DNA of 64,000 bases from Austwickia sp. Lineage in GTDB: Bacteria > Actinomycetota > Actinomycetes > Actinomycetales > Dermatophilaceae. The stretch's first letter is position 1; the number at the start of each line of letters is the position of its first letter. The notes under the pieces are model-generated. The model was given only the letters and a program-made list of their open reading frames with translations, was not told where the DNA came from and made no database searches. Position numbers and translations under genes: made by a program. Shown one piece after another: positions 1-9,374 of the stretch. Location of the stretch: assembly GCA_016711265.1 (NCBI GenBank), contig JADJTI010000006.1:372001-436000 (forward strand), read 5' to 3'.

Positions 1-469
1 AACTCTTGCCCGATGAACTCTAAGTTCCGTGTCCGGCGGCGGATCGGCAGCGCCCATGGACGGTGTACGGGTCGTTTTGGGGTGCAATCCCCGGCAACGG
101 GTGCGCGATGATCGACTCATCGACGCGAAACACGCCACCGATGGGATCCAGGTCATCCTGACGCGGCTAGAAGGCGAGACATCGCGACGCGGCAGGTTCT
201 CGGGATCAACTTTCTGAAGTCCTTCCCGCCGATGCCGGATGCGCTGGCGGGTTGAGGATCGAGTCCTCACAGGTCGCGGAACGGTTCACCATGTCCACGA
301 CGGGACATGAGATCGGGGTGCATCTGCAAAGAACCGGGAATTGGTCTGGTTGTCCGTTGCGAAGCCGTACGTCGTGACGACGGGGTCCGCCCGACGGTGC
401 GCCTCGTACTGACCAACGGACACGGCCTCGATCTCACCGAACCGGCCAAGACCAAGCGGATCACTGTGA
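1..469. other. Left edge, no supported gene
   Basis: I find no reading frame here that resembles a known family. Short frames on both strands are interrupted by stops and lack good start contexts. The stretch may hold the decayed 5' part of the gene whose 3' end is readable from about 470 onward. Confidence 0.3.
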
Positions 470-967
470 CCGTGTCGACCCGGACGTGACGCGGTAATCC
501 GAGCGCGCCGCCAGGATGACACCCGGCCCCTCGGGGAGCTACGCGCGATCGACCCCGAGACCCGCCTCGTCGACGCTCACGGCTGCCCAGGCACGCTGCG
601 GTCGATCTGGGACCCCCTGTTCGAGGACCTCAACACCGCAGCACGCGAGGTCGCCCACCCGGCCGGCTGCGCCAAGCCTGTCGGCCAGCTCGAGCCTGAC
701 GATTTCATCTGGGCGCTCGACACCGGGAACGCCGCCACCCAAGCAATCCGGGCCAGCAACCCCGCCACCATCGACAACGCCGCCAGCGCCCTAGAGACGT
801 GGCTCCACACGCCCGTCCCTACGTCAGCAGCCAGAGTCGCCGGTCGGCGCTCGGGTAGCCTGACCGGTGACGCCCACCCTTGCGAGGGACCGGGAAGTGA
901 CCCCCAGGATCTCCTGCCGGACGACAGGGTCTGGGGGTCGCGCACACCACCCCCAGACACGCCATGA
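470..967 (+). pseudogene. Start-less open frame coupled to TniQ
   Basis: This frame is open for about 165 codons and its TGA overlaps the TniQ start codon as ATGA (964-967). That is the translational coupling seen between genuine cotranscribed genes. The frame contains no ATG, GTG or TTG codon, so it cannot be a complete gene as written. The protein is globular-looking with an acidic, tryptophan-containing middle (around EPDDFIWALDTGN) and a proline/glycine-rich tail. I do not recognise the family. The simplest reading is the 3' part of a gene whose beginning lies in another frame upstream, or has been lost. Coupling to TniQ suggests a transposition- or island-associated partner, but this is inference only. 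Confidence 0.35.
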
Positions 968-2611
968 CCGCGGCACTGCCTGTGTCGGTGACACCCCACC
1001 CGGGTGAGTCGATCGAGTCCTGGCTCGAACACCTCGCCGACGCCAATGGCCTGACCACCGCCCAGCTCCTCGGCGCGACCGGTCGTGGACGGGCCGGCAA
1101 CCGGTACCGCACTCTCGCGCCGTCACCAGAGACGATCACCCGGCTCGCGGATCTCGCCCGCGTCGACGAACGGGACGTGTATGCCGCCACCCTCGCCGCG
1201 TTCGACGGCACCGCCCTCGACCTGACCGGCCTGGACCCGGCCGACCGGCACTCCTACCGGCAGGTCGCCGCCCGCGGCTGGGCACCCGCCCACGGCACCC
1301 AGATCTGCCCGGCATGCCTCGCCGATGATGACGCCTGGCGGTCAGCATGGCGGCTCCTCATCGTCACCACCTGCACCCAACACCAGTCACTCCTCGTCGC
1401 CCGGTGCCCCTCCTGCCGGCGACCGTTCCGCGACCAACGCCACTCCCACCTGCGCCGAGTCGGCGCAGCGACTGTGTGCGGGAACCCACTCGGTGCCGGC
1501 CCCACCAAGCAGTGCCAGCACAACCTCACCACCATCCCCACGACACCCGCGCAAGGACGTTCTCGCCCTTCAGAGACGCGTCGATACCGCCCTTGCCGGA
1601 CAGGAGGTTGTCGTCCTCGGACAGGCCGTTAGGCCTGGGACCTACCTCTCAGACCTGCGCCACCTCACCACGCTCCTGCTCCACCTCGCCGGGCAACCCG
1701 GTGCCACGCAGCTGGCCCCATGGGTGGCCGACTTGGACGAGGAATCCGACGCCCGTAGGGGTGATCGCGGACCGCGTTGGGGGCTGCGCCCACCCGAACA
1801 GCCTGGGCTGCGCGCTTCGGCGTTCGCGACGGCGGACGACATACTCACCGCCGCCGACGTCGACGAGGCCGCTGCTCGGCTGACGCCGTGGACCGAGCTC
1901 ACCCCGACCACCAACGACGGCCCGCTCGGGTGGCTCGCCGACCGTACGGTCATGACCCCGACCCTGACCCGTCTCGTCATGGCCGCCCGCGCCCCGCACC
2001 GGCGCCTGTCCCACCACCTCGACAACCACGTTGGAGGGCGTATGCCGATCAACCTCACCCTCGTCCCGCAAGTCATCCCGCACGCCCAGTACCTCGAGCC
2101 CATCGACGGCGCCTCGACCTCGAGCGAGGCCACGGTGCGGTTGTTCGCGTCCCTCTCGCTAGCGCGGCTGCACCCGGACGTGACGTCGTGGTCAGCGGCC
2201 GCCGAAGCCCTGAAGATGCCCGGCCCCATGGGTGTTCGCTGCGCCCGCGCCTGCTCAGCCACCATGCTCGTCACCGCGGAGGAGTGGAGGAGCAGGATCT
2301 GGCGGGCCGGTGAAGAGACCGAACGGCGCGACTACCGGGCCACCGAAGCCAAGGTTCAGCACCGGCTCGGCATGACCCGCTGGTTCAACGAATGGGCCCG
2401 CCGCAACCGCCCGGACGCCCGCTACGGCGACCACGACCTCGCCCTCACCTGGCAGTGGGTCCACGTCGCCCACGCCCACCTCGACCTCTCACCCGTCTGG
2501 CGAGGGAAGCGACCGACGTCCAAGGACCGCGCCCGCTACCGCCCGTTCGCCGACTCCCTCGACGCGCAGCAGCAGTCCGATCTCGGCTACGCCCTCCACA
2601 AGAGGGCCTAA
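964..2611 (+). pseudogene. TniQ-family protein, single frameshift
   Basis: The first frame (964 to about 1545) opens with PHPGESIESWLEHLA, the start typical of TniQ (PF06527). It carries zinc-finger-like pairs, CPACLADD at about residues 117-124 and CPSC about 35 residues later, with a downstream Cys/His cluster. The rest of the protein, beginning KDVLALQRRVDTALAG, continues in the next frame to 2611 and gives a TniQ-like helical C-terminal region. Joining them needs one base removed (or two added) in the CCCGCGCAAGG stretch near 1545-1555, giving a protein of about 545 residues. TniQ/TnsD proteins are target-selection factors of Tn7-like and Tn5053-like transposons, but no DDE transposase or TnsC ATPase is visible here. 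Stand-alone TniQ genes also occur in actinobacterial islands. It is either inactivated or carries an assembly indel. Confidence 0.7.
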
Positions 2612-2711
2612 CTGAGGTTCCCCCGGCCGTGTCGGCGAGGGTCACTGGCCTCAGAGCGGCCGCCAGTAAAGTAGGCCGCAAATGACGACGGACGACTGAG
2701 GGAGGCAGACC

Positions 2712-3668
2712 ATGGCGCGTGCGGACCTGCTTCTCGATCTGGTTGAAGCCGAGCGCCGCGGCGATCGCGACCGCTTCCGCGTCCTCGTCGAAGCGGTGAT
2801 CGCTGAGGAGCGAGCCAACCAGCACCACCTCGTCGCCGACCGCCTATCCGAGCTGATCACCACCACCGGACAGAGCGCCCCGCGTGATGACCGCGCCGCA
2901 GCCATGCGCGACTTGGTACACGAAATCCTTCCTCATCGGCGCTTGAGCGAGCTGGAGCTTGCCCCGGTCCCGCAGCGCGTTGTCACCGAGCTGATCGAGG
3001 AGCAGAAGCGCGCCGAGCTACTGCGCAGCTACGGGATCGAACCCCGTAATCGACTGTTGCTGTCCGGCCCGCCTGGCAACGGGAAGACCAGCGTCGCCGA
3101 GGCCATCGCCTCGGAGCTGATGCTGCCGTTCTACGTCATCCGCTACGAAGGGGTTGTATCCAGCTTCTTGGGCGAGACCGCCGCACGGCTCGACAACGCC
3201 TTCGAGTTCGCCCGCACCCGCCGCTGTGTGCTGTTCTTCGACGAACTCGACACCATCGCCAAGGAACGATCCGACGAGCATGAGACCGGGGAGATCAAGC
3301 GCGTGGTGTCGACCCTGCTGCTCCAGATCGACCAGCTACCCCCGCACGTCCTGCTGGTGGGAGCAACCAACCACAGCGAACTTCTCGACCGGGCAGCATG
3401 GCGACGCTTTCAGATCCGTGCTGAACTCGGACCCCCCAGTCGTGCGCAGGCGACCTGCTTTTTGGAACGCCTCGCCCTGCGGTTGGGCGGCGACCTAGGG
3501 TTCGCCCCCCGGACCCTGGCGGACAAGCTAGCGGGAGCGAGCTTCTCCGAACTGGAAGAGTTTGCGTTGGACGTGCGCCGCAGAGCCGTGCTCGAGCAGC
3601 CCGATAGCAACCTTCGGCGGATCGTCCAGGAACGTCTTGAGCACAGGCGAGATCAGGCGACGGGGTGA
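2712..3668 (+). CDS. AAA+ ATPase paired with S8 protease
   Basis: A 318-residue AAA+ protein of the FtsH/Cdc48 type. Visible motifs are Walker A GPPGNGKT (residues 119-126), Walker B VLFFDELD with D177/E178, and sensor-1 GATNHSELLD followed by the arginine-rich AAWRRF segment. The first 110 residues are a charged helical region that could contact a partner or substrate. A good ribosome site (GGAGG) lies about 8 bases before ATG 2712. The TGA overlaps the GTG of the following subtilisin-like gene (GTGA at 3665-3668), so the two are almost certainly cotranslated and function together. AAA+/subtilase pairs recur in bacterial accessory regions. A role in which ATP hydrolysis gates or feeds the protease is inference. 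It is not TniB or TnsC: its motifs are those of classical AAA unfoldases. Confidence 0.85.
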   Translation: MARADLLLDLVEAERRGDRDRFRVLVEAVIAEERANQHHLVADRLSELITTTGQSAPRDDRAAAMRDLVHEILPHRRLSELELAPVPQRVVTELIEEQKRAELLRSYGIEPRNRLLLSGPPGNGKTSVAEAIASELMLPFYVIRYEGVVSSFLGETAARLDNAFEFARTRRCVLFFDELDTIAKERSDEHETGEIKRVVSTLLLQIDQLPPHVLLVGATNHSELLDRAAWRRFQIRAELGPPSRAQATCFLERLALRLGGDLGFAPRTLADKLAGASFSELEEFALDVRRRAVLEQPDSNLRRIVQERLEHRRDQATG

Positions 3669-6280
3669 CCGCGGAGCGCCGGCCACTCCTGGCGTTCGGG
3701 TCGCCAACGGTGGCAGATCGGCCCACACAAAAGCCCCGGGACATGCCGCGCTTGAACAAACCCAAAGCCGGTCGGCAGGGGAAGCGGCTAACGCCGCAGT
3801 TCAGTGAGCTGACCGCAGCGTTCGATGCCGAGCGGGCACGTCTTTCCGCTGACACGCCCGACGAGGTCGACCCGGCGCTGGTGGTCGTCTTCGACCTCGC
3901 CGGCAGCATCAAAGACTTCCGCAACGCGATCGACCAGATCGACGGACTGGAGTTTCTCTCCGAGCTGATCGGCGACCGCTCTGACCCAGACGACGACTTC
4001 CACATGACCGAGTCCGAGGGCGGCCGTACGGACAAGCCTGTCCAGCACTCCCTGTACCTAATGATGTCCAACGCCAAGGCGATCGAGGAACTCCTGCGCC
4101 TCTTCACCGCTTGGCAAGCAGACCCGTCGGCGTCGTTCGCCCACGGCTTGGGCAAGTTTAAGACCGCTTTCCAACAGCTCACCGCGATCCGCCGGTGGGG
4201 ACCAGAGGATCGCATCCGCGAAACCGGCCTGCGCGAGCAGTGGCAGGAAACCCTCGACTTGGTGGGCCGTTCCGTCAGCACCGTGATGGTCGAAGTCGAG
4301 CTTTGGTACCGCCGCGACGCCACACAGCGCGCCACGGCACAGGCGCACGTCGAGCAGGTCATCTCCGGCAGTGGCGGCCGTGTGCTCGACCGCTCCCAGA
4401 TCGGCGAGATCAGCTACCACGCCCTGCTCGCGGAGCTGCCGATCCAACAGGTTCTCTCGCTGTTGGCCGACGGGGCCGAGTCGATCCGGCTGCTGACCAC
4501 CGACGAAATCATGTTCGTTAACCCGTTCACCCCCATGAACGTCGCCCCTCCGACCACAGAACCGATCAGGGAGCTGCGCTTGCCTGCCGGGGAGCGCACT
4601 GACGGCTTGCCCAGGGTAGCCCTGCTGGACGGGTTGCCGTTCAATAACCACGACGCCCTTGCCGGCCGGCTGGTAGTCGACGACCCTGACGGGCTCGGCA
4701 AGAACTACCCGCTGGCCTCGCGCCACCACGGCACCGCTATGGCTTCACTGATCATCCACGGCGACCTCTCGGCCGCCGGTGAACCGCTCGATCGTCCGCT
4801 GTATGTCCGCCCAATCATGCGACCCCACGAGTTCATGGCAAGACACGAGCAGATCATCCCGGATCGGCTACTCACCGATCTGCTGCACCGCGCGGTCAAG
4901 CGAATCGTCGAAGGGGAAGCCGGTCGAGGCCCGGTGGCCCCGAGCGTGCGCATCATCAACCTTTCCATCGGTGCGCAAGCCAGAGCGCTTGTGCGCCGGA
5001 TGAGCCCCGTCGGACGGCTACTCGACTGGTTGGCCCACTCGTACAACCTGTTGTTCATCGTCAGCGCCGGTAACCACCTCGGCCCGATCACGATCCCAGC
5101 CGATGCCATCAGTAACGCCGAGTCGGCACGATCGGCCGCGATCCGGTCCGCCTACGACGCGGCACTGCTGCGAGGAATTCTCCCTCCAGGCGACGCCCTC
5201 AACGCTGTGACCATCGGCGCCACCCACAGCGATGGATTTGGCGACATACCGATACCCGACACCGTCTGGGACATCACCCACCAAAACGGCCCCGCTTACT
5301 ACAGCGCGAGCGGCCCCGGCGTCGACCGGTCGGTCAAGCCCGACCTGCATCACGTTGGCGGGAGAGCGCTCTACGCGCGCCCTGTCGCCCCGCCCGACGA
5401 ACAGGAAACTGTCGCGGTGGAACTGGCTCCGACCGCCACCACCGGCCCAGGCCTACAAGTGGCCGCGCCCGGCCGAGCGGGCGCAACCATCGACACCGTC
5501 TTCACCGTCGGCACGAGCAACGCCACCGCGTTGGTGGCCCGCGAAGCCAGCCGCCTGTTCGACATCCTCGAGGCCGGCTCCGGCGATCCTGATGACGCGC
5601 CGCTACCGGACCCGCAGTACCACCCGCTACTAGTGAGAGCCCTCCTCGCCCACGCCAGCAGCTGGGGCGAATGGGAGGCGCGGCTGCGCGCCGAACTCGG
5701 CCTCACCAACCAGCAAGCCCGTCGCCACTTGACCGCGCTCCTGGGCTATGGCCGGCTCGACACCGACCGGCTCGGAACCGCGGCCACGAACAGGGCAGTT
5801 CTGGTCGGCGGAGGCCTGATCGCACGTGACCAGCGTCACACCTACGAGCTGCCGCTGCCGCCTTCGCTTCGCGCACGCGCAGAGTGGCACCGCTTCACCA
5901 TCACCCTCGCCTACATGGTCCCCACTGTGGGCCAGCTCAACCGCTACCGGAGCGCCAAGGTCTACTTCGCCACGCCAGACATGCAACTCGCTGGCGGCGA
6001 CCGGATCGATGCCGAACACAACTCGGTCAGACGCGGAAGCCTCCAACACGAGATCGTTCAGGGCACTGGCACGATGGTGTTCGGCGACGATGGCACCTAC
6101 CCGGTCCACGTCGAGTGCATGGACGATGCCCAACGGCTCGGCGCCGGCAAGACCGTGCGATACGCGCTCGTGGTGTCCGTGGAGACTGCGGAGCAGACAT
6201 CGACCACCATCCATGACGAGGTGCGGTCGAGACTGCGCCAGCAGGTTCGTGATCGGGCACGCGGTCGGGTGCAGAGCTGA
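3665..6280 (+). CDS. Subtilisin-like (S8) peptidase
   Basis: An 871-residue serine protease of the subtilase superfamily. The catalytic triad is readable in order: Asp in ALLDG (D322), His in HHGTAMASLI (H355), and Ser in GTSNATALVAR (S618). About 300 residues precede the catalytic domain. They show no signal peptide and no membrane segment, so the enzyme is probably cytoplasmic, unlike most subtilases. After the triad, about 250 residues form a beta-rich C-terminal domain. Translation probably starts at GTG 3665, inside the stop of the AAA+ gene. An internal ATG (MPRLNKPKAG, 3744) is an alternative start. The tight pairing with an AAA+ ATPase and the setting beside TniQ and a Schlafen-like gene suggest a controlled intracellular protease, possibly defensive. 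Its substrate is unknown. Confidence 0.85.
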   Translation: MTAERRPLLAFGSPTVADRPTQKPRDMPRLNKPKAGRQGKRLTPQFSELTAAFDAERARLSADTPDEVDPALVVVFDLAGSIKDFRNAIDQIDGLEFLSELIGDRSDPDDDFHMTESEGGRTDKPVQHSLYLMMSNAKAIEELLRLFTAWQADPSASFAHGLGKFKTAFQQLTAIRRWGPEDRIRETGLREQWQETLDLVGRSVSTVMVEVELWYRRDATQRATAQAHVEQVISGSGGRVLDRSQIGEISYHALLAELPIQQVLSLLADGAESIRLLTTDEIMFVNPFTPMNVAPPTTEPIRELRLPAGERTDGLPRVALLDGLPFNNHDALAGRLVVDDPDGLGKNYPLASRHHGTAMASLIIHGDLSAAGEPLDRPLYVRPIMRPHEFMARHEQIIPDRLLTDLLHRAVKRIVEGEAGRGPVAPSVRIINLSIGAQARALVRRMSPVGRLLDWLAHSYNLLFIVSAGNHLGPITIPADAISNAESARSAAIRSAYDAALLRGILPPGDALNAVTIGATHSDGFGDIPIPDTVWDITHQNGPAYYSASGPGVDRSVKPDLHHVGGRALYARPVAPPDEQETVAVELAPTATTGPGLQVAAPGRAGATIDTVFTVGTSNATALVAREASRLFDILEAGSGDPDDAPLPDPQYHPLLVRALLAHASSWGEWEARLRAELGLTNQQARRHLTALLGYGRLDTDRLGTAATNRAVLVGGGLIARDQRHTYELPLPPSLRARAEWHRFTITLAYMVPTVGQLNRYRSAKVYFATPDMQLAGGDRIDAEHNSVRRGSLQHEIVQGTGTMVFGDDGTYPVHVECMDDAQRLGAGKTVRYALVVSVETAEQTSTTIHDEVRSRLRQQVRDRARGRVQS

Positions 6281-6332
6281 TGTGCACGACAACAGGCTGC
6301 TCAGGGCCCGCACCACGCAGAATCGAGGCCGC

Positions 6333-7801
6333 GTGAGCGCGAATGGAGACCGGGCCGCCGCCATCGACCTCGCTCGGGCTCCGCGCGGCGAGCTGGCTGC
6401 CGCGCATCTCGTCACCGCCGTCGCAGACACTGGCGATCTCGCAGAACGTCCCTACCTCGACTGAAGGGGCCGCCCGACCTCGCGACGAAAGTGAACAAGG
6501 CCAAGGTGGCGAAGTTCATCCTCGGCGCCGCGAACCGGTTGCCCGACCGTGCGGCTGAGGCTTTCGAGGGCTACGGCGTGATGATCGTCAGCATTACCAA
6601 GCAGGGCATTGAAGGTGTACCGCCGATCGAGATGCTCGCACTGTCCCAGGTGATTCAGCCGTTCCTCGGCGCGGCCGGCCCTCACTGGGACGTCGTGCGC
6701 GTCCCCGTGGAAGGATCGACGAATCAGGTCTTGGTCATCCTCGTCGACCCACCGCAGGTAGGTCAGCCACCGTTCATCTGCCGATCCAACGGCGAAGGAC
6801 TCCAGAGCGGGCGCATCTACTACCGGGGCGACGGTGAGACCCGCGAGGCGAACGCCGATGAACTCGATCTGCTGATGGCACGCGGAGCCTCACGCCCGCC
6901 GGCCCCCGTCGAACTCGACGCCGCGGTCGTTGGCGCCGTCGTTCCCCTTACAGTCGACGAGCAGACGGTCGACGACCTCGTCACCAACGCGCGCCGACGC
7001 CTCCTCGCTGCGCTCCCGAAACCGGAACCCAAGCAGTCCCCAACCACAGGATTCGGGATGGGGTTATCCGACGGCTTTCGCGCGGCCATGGGAGCCTCGT
7101 CTTCCCTCTCGCGCCTCTTTGCCGACCAGACATCGGCCGCGAGCCGCCTTGCTGCCTTCACCGCCACGGAAGAGCCGGAGAAGCGCTCCGAGGATGAGTA
7201 CCGCGCCGAGATCGATGCCTGGGAGGAACGGTTCCGCGCCGCATGGGCGGAAGCTGTCGAACTGTTCGCCGTCCACGCCCTGGCCGCGAATGAGGTGACC
7301 GTTGTCAACAAGACCCAGACGTTCCTGCACGACGTACAAGTGAAGCTGCACCTCGACGGCGCCGTTGAAGCTCAAGAACGTCACGGCCACGCGGAGCGAC
7401 CCGATTGGCGAGACCTCAAGCTGCCATCTCCACCTCGCAAATGGGGGCCGACGAAACGAGACCTCGGCCGCTACGCCGGGTACCCCGCCAGCCTCGCGGC
7501 GTCAATCGCCTCGCAGCCTTACATGCCCCGTCCATACGTGCCACCCGATGCTTCATGGAAGACGACCGGCTCGGTCGATGTCGAAGTTGTCGTCGGAGAC
7601 CTCCGCCCGGAGGCGACATTCCAAACAGACGACGGTGACACGGTCCTCCTCATCTGCGGTGACATACCCGAGCACGTACAAGGCACTTGGACAGCGACCG
7701 CCCGGGGCTACAACCAAGTGTTCACCGGCGCGCTCGAAGTGGCGATCGCTGAACCCGCTCATCTGACAAACCTGGTACGCGACTTCGTCAATCTCGACTG
7801 A
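6333..7801 (+). pseudogene. Schlafen/AlbA_2-like protein, frameshifted
   Basis: The main frame (GTG 6491 to TGA 7801, 436 aa) begins inside a conserved helix, KAKVAKFILGAANR. The missing N-terminus is in a neighbouring frame: GTG 6333 runs to AERPYLD and stops at 6462-6464. The next frame resumes at once as LKGPPDLATKVNK. Together they read as a continuous AlbA_2/Schlafen start of the type E-x-KG...AKFILGAAN. One C lost from a CC pair at about 6460-6462 explains the break. The reconstructed protein is about 488 residues: an N-terminal AlbA_2-like domain (including a Y-R-G-D-G element near residue 160), a charged helical middle, and a beta-rich C-terminal part. It follows the ATPase/protease pair by 52 bases on the same strand and may belong to the same operon. 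Its function is unknown. Confidence 0.6.
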
Positions 7802-8067
7802 GCTGAACCACGCCGTCAACCCGCGCACATAGCCGAGGTCGGAGTGTCGCCACCTCGCCGAGCCCGCGGCGTTGTCGCAGCCGAAACTCGGAGCTTGCGG
7901 CCCGTCGACCCGGGCGTGGCTACATTTGGGCCATGTCGCAACCTTCCTCTTACGAACTTGACGCATGGCGAGAGATCCAAGAGCCGAAATGTCGGAAGTT
8001 CGGCTGACCGGAGCGCTGCTTCGACATAGATGTACAACTCGGCGCTTCCGGCGATATCGTGGTGGCC
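7802..8067. other. Intergenic stretch with a 24-codon remnant
   Basis: No full gene fits here. A short frame at 7933-8007 starts at ATG, and its first half (MSQPSSYELDAWREIQ) looks like the beginning of a larger protein before it runs into TGA. It may be the stump of a deleted gene. The remaining sequence is upstream DNA for the RelBE-type pair that follows. Confidence 0.25.
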
Positions 8068-8331
8068 ATGAGTGAGATCACCGTCAGCGATGCCCGGGCA
8101 CGGTTGGCCGATGTCGTGGATGCCGCACGCGTGGGTCACGACCCGGTGTACCTGACCCGTCGGGGGCATCGGGTCGCGGCGGTGATCGACGCCGACGACC
8201 TCGACGCTCTGATCGCTGCCGCGGAGGACCTGGCCGACATCAAAGCCGCCAAGGCCGCCCGGGCCGAGATCGCCGACGGTAAGGCAACGATTCCGTGGGA
8301 GCAGGTCAAGGCGGACCTCGGGCTGGCATGA
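8068..8331 (+). CDS. Phd/YefM-type antitoxin
   Basis: An 87-residue antitoxin of the Phd/YefM fold. It begins MSEITVSDARARLADVV and has the characteristic GHDPVYLTRRGHRVAAVI strand pair at about residues 25-45, the DNA-binding and dimerisation part. The charged C-terminal tail would wrap the toxin. ATG 8068 is chosen over the tandem GTGs at 8059 because the family begins at this point. The TGA overlaps the toxin ATG (ATGA, 8328-8331). Expected role: neutralise the RelE-like toxin and repress the shared promoter. Confidence 0.88.
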   Translation: MSEITVSDARARLADVVDAARVGHDPVYLTRRGHRVAAVIDADDLDALIAAAEDLADIKAAKAARAEIADGKATIPWEQVKADLGLA

Positions 8332-8591
8332 CCTACCGGGTCGAGGTCGCACCGGCGGCACTACGTCGGCTGCGCAAGCTCGACCCTCCCGCAAGGCGAC
8401 GCGTCCAAGCGGCCATCGAGTTGCTCGCCGATCACCCGCGGCCGAGCGGGGCCAAGAAGCTGGTCGGCGGAGAGGGCGAGTGGCGGGTCCGTACCGGCGA
8501 CTACCGAATCGTCTACGTGGTCCATGACGACGTACTGGTCGTGCTGGTGGTCGCCCTTGGTCATCGACGGGACATCTACGAACGTCGCTGA
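8328..8591 (+). CDS. RelE/ParE-family toxin
   Basis: An 87-residue RelE/ParE superfamily protein. The family pattern is clear: an N-terminal YRVEVAPAALRRLRKLD helix-strand, the central WRVRTGDYRIVYVV strands, and the C-terminal GHRRDIYERR typical of RelE toxins. RelE enzymes cleave mRNA on the ribosome. The basic residues R56/R58 and the terminal tyrosine-arginine region expected for catalysis are present. The start overlaps the antitoxin stop by four bases, as usual for these operons. Confidence 0.88.
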   Translation: MTYRVEVAPAALRRLRKLDPPARRRVQAAIELLADHPRPSGAKKLVGGEGEWRVRTGDYRIVYVVHDDVLVVLVVALGHRRDIYERR

Positions 8592-8629
8592 CGAACGACC
8601 GGAACTGCCGCTGGTCGCGCGTTGCCGCG

Positions 8630-8712
8630 AACCCTTACGTCGAGTCGTTGAACGCGCGGCTGCGCGACAACGCCTCAACCTGCACGAGTTCTCGTCGCTG
8701 ACCCACGTGAGT
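8630..8712 (+). pseudogene. Remnant of IS3/IS481-type transposase
   Basis: Translation of 8630-8668 gives NPYVESLNARLRD. After a frame slip near 8668 the next frame reads LNLHEFSSL. This closely resembles the conserved block N-x-Y-x-E-S-F-N-x-R-L-R-D-E-x-L-N around the last catalytic Glu of IS3- and IS481-family DDE transposases. Only about 28 codons remain, with a frameshift and no inverted repeats. It is a fossil of a mobile element, not an active copy. Confidence 0.5.
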
Positions 8713-8728
8713 CACCTCGCGCCCTTCC

Positions 8729-8753
8729 AAATGCTTGCATACTGCTAGCATTT
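8729..8753. promoter_or_regulatory. Inverted repeat at vapB promoter
   Basis: AAATGC (8729-8734) and GCATTT (8748-8753) form an inverted repeat ending four bases before the VapB start codon. Its AT-rich interior contains TAGCAT, which could serve as a -10 box. Position and symmetry fit an autoregulatory operator bound by the VapBC complex. Confidence 0.5.
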
Positions 8754-8757
8754 CGGT

Positions 8758-8985
8758 ATGACGACACTGTATGTCCGCGACGTACCCGCTGAGGTGGCAC
8801 AGAGGCTGAAAGAACGCGCTGCCGCGGAGGGCAAGTCGCTGTCCGCGTACGTCGTGGCTGAGCTCGGCCGCATCGCCTCCCGGCCGACCAACGCCGAGAT
8901 GGTCCAGCGACTACGCGACCTCGACCGCGGCGAAGGGCCCACCAGCGGCGACATCGTCCAGGCGCTGGCGCAGTCGCGTCGGTGA
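8758..8985 (+). CDS. vapB: VapB/FitA-type antitoxin
   Basis: A 75-residue ribbon-helix-helix antitoxin. TTLYVRDVPAEVAQRLKERA is the N-terminal strand and first helix, followed by AEGKSLSAYVVAEL as the second helix. This pattern is typical of FitA-like VapB proteins. The acidic/arginine tail (residues 50-75) would occupy the toxin active site. Its TGA overlaps the VapC GTG (GTGA at 8982-8985). It probably represses its own operon through the inverted repeat just upstream. Confidence 0.88.
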   Translation: MTTLYVRDVPAEVAQRLKERAAAEGKSLSAYVVAELGRIASRPTNAEMVQRLRDLDRGEGPTSGDIVQALAQSRR

Positions 8986-9374
8986 TCGTCGTCGACGCCT
9001 CGGCGATGGTCGAGGCCCTGGTGGGGCGCGATGTCGATGAGACGCTGCTCAATGCGCTGGCCGGCGACGTCGCGGCGCCTCACATTCTCGACGTCGAAGT
9101 CCTCTCCGTTCTGCGAGGGCTCGTGCTGGGTCACAAACTAGGCGAGCCCGCGGCCAGCGCCGCACGCAACGTCCACTTCGGCTTTGTCATCGACAGGCAT
9201 GCAACAGCCCCGTTGGCTGACCGCATCTGGGACCTGCGGCAGCAGTACACGAGCTACGACGCCGCCTACATCGCTATGGCAGAAGCGCTGGAAGCGCCCC
9301 TACATACCTGCGACGCCAAGCTTGACAGCGGCGGTCACGCCGCTGTCGTCCACGTTCACGGACAGACGCACTGA
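8982..9374 (+). CDS. vapC: VapC PIN-domain toxin
   Basis: A 130-residue PIN-domain ribonuclease. The acidic active-site residues are visible as D in VVDASAMVE, E in DVEVLSVLRG (near residue 40) and D in YTSYDAAYIAMAE (near 94). A further D lies in CDAKLD near residue 113. VapC toxins cleave specific tRNAs or rRNA in an Mg-dependent manner. GTG 8982 is supported by the family's usual first residues and by the 4-bp overlap with VapB. Confidence 0.9.
   Translation: MIVVDASAMVEALVGRDVDETLLNALAGDVAAPHILDVEVLSVLRGLVLGHKLGEPAASAARNVHFGFVIDRHATAPLADRIWDLRQQYTSYDAAYIAMAEALEAPLHTCDAKLDSGGHAAVVHVHGQTH

Noticed and set aside
964..2611. Tn7-like or CRISPR-associated transposon
   Set aside because: TniQ alone is present. 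There is no TnsB-type transposase, TnsC ATPase, cas gene, CRISPR repeat or terminal inverted repeat in the window.
2712..3668. TniB/TnsC transposition ATPase next to TniQ
   Set aside because: The Walker B and sensor regions are those of the FtsH/Cdc48 group, and the gene is coupled to a protease, not to a transposase.
6333..6491. Programmed -1 frameshift in the Schlafen-like gene
   Set aside because: The break lacks an A/U-rich slippery heptamer, and five other genes show similar single-base breaks in unrelated contexts. A common technical or mutational cause is more economical.
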